Made by a program: the position numbers and the translations under genes
DNA from: Thioalkalivibrio versutus
Lineage (GTDB): Bacteria > Pseudomonadota > Gammaproteobacteria > Ectothiorhodospirales > Ectothiorhodospiraceae
Assembly (NCBI RefSeq): GCF_001999325.1
Contig: NZ_MVAR01000012.1
Coordinates: 47,903 to 111,902 of the forward strand
Reading direction: 5' to 3'
DNA length: 64,000 nt
The notes under the pieces: generated by a model
The model's input: the letters and a program-made list of their open reading frames with translations, nothing else
What the model was told of the DNA's origin: nothing
Databases searched by the model: none
Shown here: positions 38,078 to 46,569 of the stretch, piece after piece
Layout: each line of letters opens with the position of its first letter
Position numbering within the stretch: the first letter of the stretch is position 1

Positions 38078-38124
38078 TGGCTGTCCTTGATGAGCCGGGA
38101 TGTCCGCGCAGGCATAATGCCAGC

Positions 38125-38514
38125 ATGGATACCGATACAGTTGAAGACCCTCGTAGCGCGGGACGGTTTCACGGCCAGGAAGGTTCCGCGGCCGGTCCGA
38201 CGCCGGAGCCGATCATCCATGCCGGGTATGCGACGCTGAGTCTGCGCCAGGTCGATGCATGGAACGGCGTGCCCAAGGGCACGGCCTTCCGTCTGTTCAA
38301 GGCGCGCAAGCATCAGCTGCGCGAGGGCGTGGACTTCTTCTACATCCCGGAAGGCCGCGACCCCGAACTCACCGAGACCCTGCGCCTGGACGGGCGGATC
38401 TACCCCTCCACCGTACACCTGGTCCTGCTGACCGGCGCGGCCTATGCCCGCATGCGCGAGGAATGGCATGCGCGGACCCACAATCCGGGCTGCGGCTGCC
38501 CCGAGGAACACTAG
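38125..38514 (+). CDS. Hypothetical protein with possible DNA-binding region
   Basis: Predicted 129 residues, not recognised. The middle reads TLSLRQVDAWNGVPKGTAF, then RLFKARKHQLREGVDFFYIP, which looks like the wHTH-like start of phage antirepressor or ORF6N-type domains; this is a weak resemblance. It ends with CGCPEEH. No good ribosome site precedes the ATG. It is divergent from sohB and ends next to a decayed repeat element. Confidence 0.55.
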   Translation: MDTDTVEDPRSAGRFHGQEGSAAGPTPEPIIHAGYATLSLRQVDAWNGVPKGTAFRLFKARKHQLREGVDFFYIPEGRDPELTETLRLDGRIYPSTVHLVLLTGAAYARMREEWHARTHNPGCGCPEEH

Positions 38515-38523
38515 GGGTGCGCG

Positions 38524-38815
38524 CATCAATGGTCCCGTTCGTGCTCGAGTCGATTGTGCTCGCTGACTCGGCAGAGCGACCGCCATGCCTTCGCTCTGCA
38601 CAAGGGAGCCGCCACGCCGTCAGCGGGCCCAACGTTAGAAGGCAAACGCGGCCGCGGCGCGTCATTCAATGGTTTGTGGGGTTGATGCCCCAGGTTTCCC
38701 GACCCTGTGTTGCGACCCGAGACAGACCAAAACCGGCCGGTAGCATCACGCTCGGTGGCGCGCCGCGCCAGGTCTCGGGAAACCCGGGGCACCAGCGCGA
38801 GCGGGTAGATTGATC
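38524..38815. repeat. Decayed copy C of the miniature inverted-repeat element
   Basis: Blocks match the complete copy at 52006-52291 in order: GTGCTCGAGTCG, CTCTGCACAAGGGAGCCGC, CACGCCGT, TCATTCAATGG, GGTTGATGCCCCAGGTTTCC, AGGTCTCGGGAAACC, GGCACCAGCGCGAGCGGG and GTAGATTGATC. Both terminal repeats are degenerate and the interior hairpin tip is lost. The TTG start of the LysR gene lies in its right end. Nothing else is seen in this intergenic stretch. Confidence 0.65.
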
Positions 38816-39703
38816 CGCGTCACTCTCGAACAGTGGCGCATGCTGCAGGCGGTGGTGGACGCCGGGGGCTTTGCGCGTGCTGCGGAACGGGTGCACAAGA
38901 GTCCGTCGAGCATCAACCACGCGGTGCAGAAGCTGGAAGAACAGCTGGGCGTCGACGTCTTCGAGATCAAGGGCCGCAAGGCGGTGCTTACCGCGGCCGG
39001 GGCGGCGCTGTTGCGCCGGGCCGGCCACCTGCTGGAAGAGGCGGCGGAGATCGAGACCCTGGCCGGTGCGCTGGCCGCCGGGGTGGAATCCGAAATCCGG
39101 TTGGCAGTGGATCAGCTCCTGCCGCGGGCGCCGGTGATCGGGGCCCTGGAGGGGTTCTCACGGGCCTACCCGGCCACTCGCATCCAGCTGCACGAGGTGG
39201 TGCTGAGCGGTGGGCCGGATCTGCTGCGCGAAGCGGCGGTGGACATCCTGCTGGGTCCGGAACTGCCATCCGGCTACCTCGGGACCTGCCTGGGCGAGTT
39301 GTCGATGGTGTGCGTGGCGCACCCTTCGCATTCCCTGGCGCAGGGAGAAGCGCCGCTGACCCGGCGCGATCTGCAGCCGCACCGCCAAGTCGTGGTGCGG
39401 GACTCGGGTGCCCAGGCCTCCGGTGAGGGCGGCTGGGTGGAGGCGGACCAGCGCTGGACGGTGTCGCACATGGGTACGGCCTGCGAGATCCTGCGCTCCG
39501 GTATCGGCTTCGCCTGGATGCCGGAGGACCGGATCGCCGAGGATCTTGCCGCGGGAGGCCTGGTCGAACTGAATCTGGAGGCCGGGGCGCGGCATGCGGT
39601 GCCGTTCTACATTACGCATGCCGATCGCGACCGCGCCGGCGCGGCCAGCCAGTCCCTGATGGACGCACTGGAGCAGGCGTTTCGAACCGAGCGATCGTCC
39701 TGA
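38810..39703 (+). CDS. LysR-family transcriptional regulator
   Basis: Predicted 297 residues. The helix-turn-helix is LEQWRMLQAVVDAGGFARAA followed by ERVHKSPSSINHAVQKLEEQ. The effector domain (about 90-290) starts EIRLAVDQLLPRAPVIGAL. The TTG start at 38810 keeps the full helix-turn-helix; the next start, ATG at 38840, would remove the first helix. The TTG and upstream region derive from a decayed repeat element. The gene lies 100 bases before the amidotransferase on the same strand and might regulate it. Confidence 0.85.
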   Translation: MIRVTLEQWRMLQAVVDAGGFARAAERVHKSPSSINHAVQKLEEQLGVDVFEIKGRKAVLTAAGAALLRRAGHLLEEAAEIETLAGALAAGVESEIRLAVDQLLPRAPVIGALEGFSRAYPATRIQLHEVVLSGGPDLLREAAVDILLGPELPSGYLGTCLGELSMVCVAHPSHSLAQGEAPLTRRDLQPHRQVVVRDSGAQASGEGGWVEADQRWTVSHMGTACEILRSGIGFAWMPEDRIAEDLAAGGLVELNLEAGARHAVPFYITHADRDRAGAASQSLMDALEQAFRTERSS

Positions 39704-39802
39704 TCGCCGCTTGGGGGGCGGGTTCGCCCGCGAAGCCCCGCCCGCGTCGGACGATGGCCACGAAGCACAACCCAAGAAGTCCCAACCAGCAAGGAACCAA
39801 TC

Positions 39803-41587
39803 ATGTGCGGGATCGCAGGAGAATTCGTCTGGGGTGAACGGCGCGCGAGCGGCGAGGCGGTCGCGCGCATGCTGCCCTGTCTGGAACGGCGCGGGCCGGA
39901 TGCCGACGGCCTGTGGGCTTCTGGTCGGGTCGCCCTCGGCCACCGGCGGCTGTCGATCCTGGACCTGTCGCAGCGCGCGCACCAGCCGATGTTCGATCCG
40001 GAGACCGGGCTTGCGCTGGTGTTCAACGGCGCGATCTACAACTTCCGTGCGCTGCGCAGCGAACTGGAAGGACGCGGCCACCGCTTCTTCTCCACCGGCG
40101 ACACCGAGGTCATCCTGCGCGGCTACGCCGAGTGGGGCGAGGGCATCGTCGCCCGACTGCATGGGATGTTCGCGTTCGCACTGTTCGATGGCAACGCCCA
40201 GCGTCTGTTGCTGGCGCGCGACCGCATGGGCATCAAGCCGCTGTACCTGGCCCGCGTCGGTGAGGGCATCCGCTTCGCCTCCAACACCCAGGCGCTGCTG
40301 GCGGCCGGCGACGTGGACACCGAGCTGGATGCGGAGGCCCTGCACATGCTGTTCTCGCTGCACGCGGTGGTGCCCGCGCCGCGCACCGTGCTGCGCGGCA
40401 TCCGCAAGCTGGAGCCGGGGCACTACCTGAGCATCGACGCGCGGGGCCAGGAGCGGTTGCAGCGCTACTGGACGCTGCACGCACACCGCCCGGCCGAGGC
40501 GGTATCGGACGGCGAGTGGCAGGAACGCATCGAGCATTCGCTGCGCCAGGCGGTGCGCAAGCGGCTGGAGGTGGCCGATGTGCCCGTCGGCGTGCTGCTC
40601 TCCGGTGGGCTGGATTCCTCCCTGCTGGTCGCGCTGGCGATGGAGGAGGGTGCGCAGGATCTGCGCACCTTTACCGTCGGCTTCGAAGACCAGCCGGAGG
40701 AGAAGGGCTCCGAGTTCGAGTATTCCGACCCCGTCGCGGAGCGCTATGCGACCGACCATCAGGCCACGCTGATCCCCAACGACCAGGTGCTGGCCCGGTT
40801 GCCGGAGGCGGTGGGTGCCATGGCCGAGCCGATGTTCGGCCAGGATGCGGTCGCGTTCTACCTGCTCTCGGAGCAGGTCTCGCAGCATGTGAAGGTCGTG
40901 CAGTCCGGTCAGGGCGCCGATGAGGTCTTCGGCGGCTACTTCTGGTATCCGCAGATGGCGGAGGATCGCCATGGCGACTGGGTGGAGCGCTTCCGGCGCC
41001 ACTACTTCGACCGCGATCATCCGGAGATGGCCGAGATGCTGCGTCACCCGCCGGCGAACGACGTCACTGGTGACTGGCTGCGCGAGCAGTTCGCCGAACT
41101 GGAGACCGACCGCGCGGATTCCTTCATCGACGCCGTGCTGGCGCTGGACGTGACCACGCTGATCGTGGACGACCCGGTCAAGCGCGTGGACAACATGACC
41201 ATGGCCTTCGGCCTGGAGGCGCGGGTGCCGTTCCTGGACCACGAGCTGGTCGAGACCGCCGCCGCGATGCCGCCGCATCTGAAGCTGGGCGATGGCGGCA
41301 AGGACGTGCTGCGCCGCATCGCTCGTGGCCGGCTACCGGACGCGGTGCTGGACCGGCCCAAGGGCTACTTCCCGGTGCCGGCGCTGAAGTACGTGCGCGG
41401 TGACTTCCTCGAGTTCATGCGCGACATCCTCACCTCGCGCGCCTCGCGCGAGCGGGGCCTCTATCAGCCGGCCTACATCGACAAGCTGCTGGATGCGCCC
41501 GATCAGTACTTCACCCGCATCCAGGGCTCCAAGCTCTGGCACGCGGCCCTGCTGGAGTACTGGTTGCAGACTCACGTGGACCGGTAA
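39803..41587 (+). CDS. Asparagine-synthase-like amidotransferase, probable NAGGN amidotransferase
   Basis: Predicted 594 residues. The glutaminase Cys2 (MCGIAGEFVW) is intact, with RRGPDADGLW and NGAIYNFRALRSELE. The synthase half has the PPi loop LLSGGLDSSLLVALAME and SGQGADEVFGGY. The C-terminus, from DRPKGYFPVPALKYVRG to GSKLWHAALLEYWLQTH, resembles N-acetylglutaminylglutamine amidotransferase (AsnO), which makes the osmolyte NAGGN. The usual partner gene ngg is not adjacent or in the window, so plain asparagine synthetase or another amide target stays possible. DUF488 follows eight bases on. Confidence 0.8.
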   Translation: MCGIAGEFVWGERRASGEAVARMLPCLERRGPDADGLWASGRVALGHRRLSILDLSQRAHQPMFDPETGLALVFNGAIYNFRALRSELEGRGHRFFSTGDTEVILRGYAEWGEGIVARLHGMFAFALFDGNAQRLLLARDRMGIKPLYLARVGEGIRFASNTQALLAAGDVDTELDAEALHMLFSLHAVVPAPRTVLRGIRKLEPGHYLSIDARGQERLQRYWTLHAHRPAEAVSDGEWQERIEHSLRQAVRKRLEVADVPVGVLLSGGLDSSLLVALAMEEGAQDLRTFTVGFEDQPEEKGSEFEYSDPVAERYATDHQATLIPNDQVLARLPEAVGAMAEPMFGQDAVAFYLLSEQVSQHVKVVQSGQGADEVFGGYFWYPQMAEDRHGDWVERFRRHYFDRDHPEMAEMLRHPPANDVTGDWLREQFAELETDRADSFIDAVLALDVTTLIVDDPVKRVDNMTMAFGLEARVPFLDHELVETAAAMPPHLKLGDGGKDVLRRIARGRLPDAVLDRPKGYFPVPALKYVRGDFLEFMRDILTSRASRERGLYQPAYIDKLLDAPDQYFTRIQGSKLWHAALLEYWLQTHVDR

Positions 41588-41594
41588 TCGCCGC

Positions 41595-42023
41595 ATGGAA
41601 CGGGTGCGGATCCGGCGCGTCTACGACCCGGTCGATCCCGGGGATGGGACGCGTGTGCTGGTCGACCGCCTGTGGCCGCGCGGGGTGAAAAAGTCGGCGC
41701 TCCTGCTGGACGCCTGGGAAAAGTTGCTCGCTCCGTCCACCGACCTGCGGCGCTGGTTCGGCCACGATGTGGAGCGCTGGCGCGAGTTCTGTCGCCGGTA
41801 CCGGGCGGAACTGGGAGCGGCGCCCGAGGCCTGGGGCCGCTTGCTGGGGTTTTCCCGTCGCGGCCGCCTGACGCTGCTGACGGCGACCCGGGACGTCGAG
41901 CACAGCCATGCGGCGGTGCTGCGCGCTCTCCTCGACGCCGAACGGGCCGAGGAGGAACCAACGGGCGAGCGCGCCTCGCCGGCATGCTTCGCGCCCGACG
42001 AGTCCGGGCCGGCCCCGGATTGA
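41595..42023 (+). CDS. DUF488 family protein
   Basis: Predicted 142 residues. IRRVYDPVDPGDGTRVLVD followed by RLWPRGVKKSALLLDAW is the YeaO-type DUF488 start; STDLRRWFGHD and LTLLTATRDVEHSHAAVLRA follow. Function is unknown; the fold has conserved Arg and Asp residues suggestive of nucleic-acid or phosphate binding. It is eight bases after the amidotransferase and probably cotranscribed, and convergent with moaB. The C-terminal 20 residues are low-complexity. Confidence 0.85.
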   Translation: MERVRIRRVYDPVDPGDGTRVLVDRLWPRGVKKSALLLDAWEKLLAPSTDLRRWFGHDVERWREFCRRYRAELGAAPEAWGRLLGFSRRGRLTLLTATRDVEHSHAAVLRALLDAERAEEEPTGERASPACFAPDESGPAPD

Positions 42024-42033
42024 TCGTGTCTCG

Positions 42034-42570
42034 TCAAACTTCCTTCAGGCGCGGCATCAGCATGGTGAGGTTGCAGGGCATGGTGCGGTCGTCGAGCTGG
42101 GCCTGGATGATGCGGTCCCAGGCGGTGCGGCAGGCGCCGGTGGAGCCCGGAAGCACGAAGAGATAGGTCCCGTTGGCGACGCCGGACAGGGCGCGCGACT
42201 GCAGGCTGGAGGTTCCGATCTCGTCGAAGGAGAGCATGCGGAACAGCTCGCCGAAGCCCTCGATGGTCTTGTCCAGCAGGACCGATACGGCCTCGGGGGT
42301 GCCGTCGCGGCCGGTAATGCCGGTGCCGCCGGTGGTCAGCACCGCGTCGATATCGGGATCGGCGATCCAGCGCGAGAGTTCGGCGCGGATGGCATAGATG
42401 TCGTCCTTCACGATCTTGCGCTCGGCCAGCCGGTGACCGGCGCTTTCAAGGCGTTCCACCAGGGCGTCGCCGGAGCGATCCTCCGCGAGTTCGCGGCTGT
42501 CGGAGACGGTGAGCACGGAGATGTTCAGCGGTGTCTTGACGGGCGTGGTTTCCGGCGCGGAATCGGTCAT
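42034..42570 (-). CDS. moaB: Molybdenum cofactor biosynthesis protein B
   Basis: Predicted 178 residues, MogA/MoaB fold. [38 protein letters not shown] and [21 protein letters not shown] followed by [16 protein letters not shown] are diagnostic. The family handles molybdopterin adenylylation; E. coli MoaB itself is inactive in that step, so the exact role is open. The ATG giving MTDSAPETT follows AGGACG and is preferred to one 11 codons earlier. Divergent from rluB. Confidence 0.92.
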   Translation of the reverse strand: MTDSAPETTPVKTPLNISVLTVSDSRELAEDRSGDALVERLESAGHRLAERKIVKDDIYAIRAELSRWIADPDIDAVLTTGGTGITGRDGTPEAVSVLLDKTIEGFGELFRMLSFDEIGTSSLQSRALSGVANGTYLFVLPGSTGACRTAWDRIIQAQLDDRTMPCNLTMLMPRLKEV

Positions 42571-42629
42571 GGCAACGTCCTGTTGGTGTATCGTGGCGTC
42601 CATCTTAATGAGTTGCTGGAGTTCCGGGA

Positions 42630-43634
42630 ATGTCGGAGCGGGTACAGAAGGTCCTGGCGGCGCGCGGGCTGGGTTCGCGGCGCGAGATCGAGGGCTGGAT
42701 CGAGCGCGGCGAGGTGCAGGTGAACAACCGCACCGTGAAGCTGGGCGACCAGGTCGACGAGCACGACGTGATCCGCGTGCGCGGGCGCATCGTGCGGCGC
42801 CCGGAGCATCCGCATCGGTGGATCGTGTATCACAAGCCGGTGGGCGAGATCTGCAGCCGCTCGGACCCCGAGGGGCGGCGGCCGGTGTTTGCCAGCCTGC
42901 CGCGGTTGAAGGGGCAGCGCTGGGTGGCCGTGGGACGGCTGGACCTGAATACCTCGGGCCTGTTGCTGTTCACCACCGATGGCGAACTGGCCAACCGGCT
43001 GATGCACCCGAGCATGGCCCTGGAACGCGAGTACGCGGTGCGCGTGCTGGGCGAGGTGCCGCCGGCGACCCAGGACATGCTGCGCGAAGGCGTGGAACTG
43101 GAGGATGGCGCGGCCCGTTTCGACAGTCTGGAAGAGCAGGGTGGGGAAGGCGCCAATCACTGGTTTCATGTGGTGGTCAGCGAAGGCCGCAACCGGCTGG
43201 TGCGCCGCCTGTGGGATGCGGTCGGGGTCACGGTCAGCCGCCTGATCCGGGTGCGCTACGGGCCGGTGGTCCTCGGGCACGGGCTGAAGACCGGTGCGGT
43301 GCGGGATCTGGAGACCCGCGAGGTGGCCGGGTTGTACGAGGCGGCGGACCTGCCCGTGCCGGACTCCGTGCGCACGCGCGGTCGCGGCGGCCCGCGACGC
43401 GATCCGCGCGGCAAACCGCGGGATCAACGCCCCGGCAAGGCGGCGCCGGCGGGCAAGGCCCGCACCAGCCGGGCGGCGCGCGAGGACGGCTGGAGTTCGT
43501 CGCCGCCGAAGAAGCCGGGCAAGTCTTCGTCCCCCGCGGGTCGCGGCGGCTCCCGGGGCGCGAAGCTTGCGGGAGGTCGACCCGGCGGCCGCTCGGGCGG
43601 CGGTGGCAAACCGGGCGGTAGCCGTCAGCGGTAG
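42630..43634 (+). CDS. rluB: 23S rRNA pseudouridine(2605) synthase
   Basis: Predicted 334 residues. An S4 domain (about 1-60, SERVQKVLAARGLGSRREIE) is followed by the RsuA/RluB catalytic core with GRLDLNTSGLLLFTTDGEL (catalytic Asp) and VVVSEGRNRLVRRLWDAVG. The C-terminal 90 residues are a disordered tail rich in R, G, P and K, typical of RluB and likely to contact rRNA. It modifies U2605 of 23S rRNA. The next gene starts five bases on. Confidence 0.93.
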   Translation: MSERVQKVLAARGLGSRREIEGWIERGEVQVNNRTVKLGDQVDEHDVIRVRGRIVRRPEHPHRWIVYHKPVGEICSRSDPEGRRPVFASLPRLKGQRWVAVGRLDLNTSGLLLFTTDGELANRLMHPSMALEREYAVRVLGEVPPATQDMLREGVELEDGAARFDSLEEQGGEGANHWFHVVVSEGRNRLVRRLWDAVGVTVSRLIRVRYGPVVLGHGLKTGAVRDLETREVAGLYEAADLPVPDSVRTRGRGGPRRDPRGKPRDQRPGKAAPAGKARTSRAAREDGWSSSPPKKPGKSSSPAGRGGSRGAKLAGGRPGGRSGGGGKPGGSRQR

Positions 43635-43639
43635 CTCCT

Positions 43640-44281
43640 GTGCGGATCCCCGAGCTCCTGGATGCCCTGCGCGCGGAGTACGGCGACCTGCAGTGGTGGC
43701 CGGCGGAGACTGCGTTCGAGGTGATGGTCGGCGCGGTGCTGACGCAGAACACCAGCTGGACCAACGTCGAGAAGGCGCTGGCCAACTTGCGCGGTATCGA
43801 CGCGCTGTCGCCGGAGGGCTTGATGGCCCTGAGCCGGGAAGAGTTGGCCGAACACATTCGTCCCAGTGGCTATTTCAACGTGAAGGCGGATCGCCTGCGC
43901 CACCTGCTGGCCTTCCTGGAGGCGTCCGGCGGGATCGAGGGTCTGGCGGCGCTGGACACCGACGCGCTGCGCGCGGCGCTGCTGGGGGTCAAGGGTGTCG
44001 GGCCGGAGACCGCCGACGATATCGTGCTGTACGCCTTCGAGCGCCCGGTGTTCGTGGTGGATGCCTATACCCGCCGGTTGTTCGAACGTCTGGACCTGCC
44101 GCAGGCACGGGCTCCGTACGATGCGCTGCGCGAGCACGTCGAGGTGGCACTGGGGCCGGATGTGGCGGCGCTGAACGACCTGCATGCGCTGATCGTGGAA
44201 CATGGCAAGGAGCGCTGCCGGCCTCGGCCGCGCTGTGATGCCTGTCCGGTGCGGCGGCACTGCACCCACGCCGAGGCCTGA
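43640..44281 (+). CDS. Endonuclease III-like DNA glycosylase (MagIII-type)
   Basis: Predicted 213 residues, HhH-GPD fold. FEVMVGAVLTQNTSWTNVEK leads; the hairpin LLGVKGVGPETADDIVLYAF has Glu where Nth has its catalytic Lys (GVGRKTA), so it should lack lyase activity. The Asp in VFVVDAYTRR is kept. An iron-sulfur loop CRPRPRCDACPVRRHC ends the protein. This pattern fits the H. pylori MagIII group of alkyl-base glycosylases. GTG start, five bases after rluB, so probably cotranscribed. Confidence 0.87.
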   Translation: MRIPELLDALRAEYGDLQWWPAETAFEVMVGAVLTQNTSWTNVEKALANLRGIDALSPEGLMALSREELAEHIRPSGYFNVKADRLRHLLAFLEASGGIEGLAALDTDALRAALLGVKGVGPETADDIVLYAFERPVFVVDAYTRRLFERLDLPQARAPYDALREHVEVALGPDVAALNDLHALIVEHGKERCRPRPRCDACPVRRHCTHAEA

Positions 44282-44360
44282 AACCCACCGCCCGGCCGGT
44301 TGACGCCCGCGGCGGGGCGCCGGAACCTGAGAGGCATGTTCGACTGACCAGGGAGGTCCC

Positions 44361-44576
44361 ATGCGTTACCTGTACACCCTGTTGATTATCGTGTTCGTCG
44401 CGGTGGTTGCGATCTTTGCGATCCAGAACCTGCGTCTCGTAACGCTCAACTTCCTCACCCTGTACGTAACCCTGCCACTGGCGCTGCTGATTGTCGGAAT
44501 CTACCTGCTGGGCCTGGTCTCCGGGGGTGCCCTGGTCGCGTTGCTGAAGCGCTGGATACGCGGCGCCAGTCGTTGA
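44361..44576 (+). CDS. LapA-domain (DUF1049) small membrane protein
   Basis: Predicted 71 residues with two membrane helices (LLIIVFVAVVAIFAIQNL and LALLIVGIYLLGLVSGGALVA) and a basic C-terminus. The IQNLRLVTLNFLTLYVTLPL loop is the LapA/YciS signature. LapA works with LapB in LPS assembly; no lapB is in the window, so this may be a paralogue. GGAGG lies just before the ATG. Confidence 0.85.
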   Translation: MRYLYTLLIIVFVAVVAIFAIQNLRLVTLNFLTLYVTLPLALLIVGIYLLGLVSGGALVALLKRWIRGASR

Positions 44577-44609
44577 GCCGCGTGGTGTCCTTCGGGGCGG
44601 CATCCCTCG

Positions 44610-45806
44610 ATGGCTGACATGATCCGCCGCCATCCGCTGGCGGTGATCGTGGTGGCGCAGCTGTTCGGGACGTCACTGTGGTTTTCGGTCAACGGGGTCG
44701 GGCTGTCGCTGCAGCAGGCACTGGGGTGGTCGCCCGCCGAGATCGGCTGGCTCACGATGGCCACCCAGCTCGGTTTCATCACCGGGACCCTGGCGGTCGC
44801 TGCCACGGGGCTGGCGGATCGCTTTCGCGCCAGTCGTGTGTTCGCCATTTCGGCGCTTTTCGGGGCCGGGCTCAACGCCATCTTCATCCTGCTCGCCGGC
44901 GTCTGGGAGCTGGCCCTGCTGACGCGCTTTCTGGTCGGGCTGGCACTGGCCGGGGTCTATCCGCTGGGCATGAAGCTGGTAATCGGCTGGACCCCGCAGT
45001 ACAAGGGCTGGGCGCTGTCCTGGCTGCTCGGAATGCTGACCCTGGGGACCGCGCTCCCGCATCTGCTGCGTGGCGCCACGCTCGATTTCCCGTGGGCGGT
45101 GCCCGTGCTTCTGGCCTCGGGCCTGGCCCTGCTGGCCGCGCTGATGATCCTGCGTCTGGGGGATGGCCCGCATCTGCCGCCACCGGGGCGCACGCCGGGG
45201 CTCGGGAAGGGCTTCCATGCCCTGGCCCGGCGGGATTTTCGCGCCGTGGCCGGGGGCTACTTCGGGCACTGCTGGGAACTGTATGCGTTCTGGACGCTGG
45301 TGCCTCTGCTGGTCGCCCGTGAGCTTGCACGAATGGAGGCCGATGCGGCCCTGATTCCGTGGTTGGCCTTTGGCGTGATCGCGCTGGGGCTGGCGGGCTG
45401 TGTCTGGGGTGGGCGCCTGAGTCGGGGCCTGGGAAGCCTGCGTGTGGCGCGGGTGGCACTGGCAACCTCGGGCCTGGCCTGTCTGCTGTACCCGCTGCTT
45501 GCGGGGCAGTCGCCCTGGTTGCTGTTCGGCCTCCTGGCGCTGTGGGGGCTCACGGTGATCGCGGACTCGCCCCAGTTCTCCGCGCTGGCCGCGGACAGCG
45601 CGCCGGAGGATGCCGTGGGTTCCGCGTTGAGCGTGATGAATGCAATCGGCTTTGCGCTGACCTTGCCGGGCATCTGGCTGACCGGCTGGTTATGGGCGGA
45701 TGGCGGGGTTTGGGTCCTGTGGCTGTTGCTGCCCGGCCCGTTGCTGGGGCTTTGGGCGCTGGCGCGTCTGTCGGCGCCGCATCGCGTCCGGGAAGCCGTG
45801 GATTGA
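44610..45806 (+). CDS. MFS transporter
   Basis: Predicted 398 residues with about 12 membrane helices. MFS marks: LADRFRASRVFAISALFGA (loop 2-3 motif, shortened) and YPLGMKLVIGWTPQYKGWAL. The second half, VAGGYFGHCWELYAFWTLVPLL, resembles unclassified carriers of Proteobacteria. Substrate cannot be inferred and no adjacent catabolic gene helps. It starts 33 bases after the LapA-like gene. Confidence 0.85.
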   Translation: MADMIRRHPLAVIVVAQLFGTSLWFSVNGVGLSLQQALGWSPAEIGWLTMATQLGFITGTLAVAATGLADRFRASRVFAISALFGAGLNAIFILLAGVWELALLTRFLVGLALAGVYPLGMKLVIGWTPQYKGWALSWLLGMLTLGTALPHLLRGATLDFPWAVPVLLASGLALLAALMILRLGDGPHLPPPGRTPGLGKGFHALARRDFRAVAGGYFGHCWELYAFWTLVPLLVARELARMEADAALIPWLAFGVIALGLAGCVWGGRLSRGLGSLRVARVALATSGLACLLYPLLAGQSPWLLFGLLALWGLTVIADSPQFSALAADSAPEDAVGSALSVMNAIGFALTLPGIWLTGWLWADGGVWVLWLLLPGPLLGLWALARLSAPHRVREAVD

Positions 45807-45849
45807 CTCGAGTGCCGGGCTGCGGCGGCCGCGCAGCCATGCGGGGCGC

Positions 45850-46569
45850 TCAGTTGCTGTGGGGTGCCGGCTCGGGTGCCGTTAGCAGGGTCTGGGCGCG
45901 TTCAAGCAACTCACCGGCGGCATCGGGTTGTTCGCGCAGGGCGCGGCTCCAGTGCGGGAACAGGTTCTGTTCCTCGCGGCCTTCGTGCTTGGCCAGCGCG
46001 CCGGAGATCAGGGCGAAGAACGGGGCCACGGCCCAGGCCTCGTCCACGCCTTCGCTGAATTCGTGTTCCAGCATCGCGGTCTGTTCCAGGATCTCGTCGT
46101 GCTCGCGCAGCATGATCGAGGTGGGATCCTGGCCGTTCGGGCTGCGGGGCAGGTCCAGCAGGGGGACGATCAGGTCGTTTTCCACCTCCACGTGGCGACG
46201 CAGGCCGTCGACATAGGCGTGGAAATCCGGTGCTGCGCCTTCGAGGTCGCCGGTGTTGACCTTGTGCAGGGCGCTGGCGAACAGGCGGTCGATGCGCAGG
46301 TGATCGCGTTCCAGCAGGTCGACCAGGTCCACCGGGGCGACGTCCTCGCGGCGTTGTACCGCGAGCTTCCACAAGGGCGGGCCGTCTTCGAGCACCCGCC
46401 AGTGGATGGCCTGACGCAGCTGCAGGCTGACCGCGTCCATCAGCATCTTCGGTTCCTGATCAAGCCAGACCTCGAAGACCTGACCGCTGCGCAGTTCGCG
46501 CAGGGTGTAGTAGGCGCGGGTGTGGGCCTGTTCGGCCAGGCCGCGGAGGTCGAGTACGAAATCAGCCAC
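45850..46569 (-). CDS. DUF2249-hemerythrin protein
   Basis: Predicted 239 residues. The N-terminal 75 residues (FVLDLRGLAEQAHTRAYYTL, then VFEVWLDQEPKML and LEDGPPLWKLAVQRRE) are a DUF2249 domain. The rest is a hemerythrin-like bundle with iron-ligand patterns HLRIDRLF, HVEVENDLIVPLL, HDEILEQ and HEGREEQNLFPHW. Such proteins bind a di-iron centre and sense or store O2 or NO. The GTG start overlaps the end of the other hemerythrin gene by eight bases. Both read away from a TTGAT-N4-ATCAA box. Confidence 0.85.
   Translation of the reverse strand: MADFVLDLRGLAEQAHTRAYYTLRELRSGQVFEVWLDQEPKMLMDAVSLQLRQAIHWRVLEDGPPLWKLAVQRREDVAPVDLVDLLERDHLRIDRLFASALHKVNTGDLEGAAPDFHAYVDGLRRHVEVENDLIVPLLDLPRSPNGQDPTSIMLREHDEILEQTAMLEHEFSEGVDEAWAVAPFFALISGALAKHEGREEQNLFPHWSRALREQPDAAGELLERAQTLLTAPEPAPHSN

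Noticed and set aside
39158-41278. Very long open frame opposite the LysR and amidotransferase genes
   Set aside because: It lies antisense to two genes with full motif support. GC-rich third codon positions create such frames; its translation is low-complexity and has no recognisable domain.
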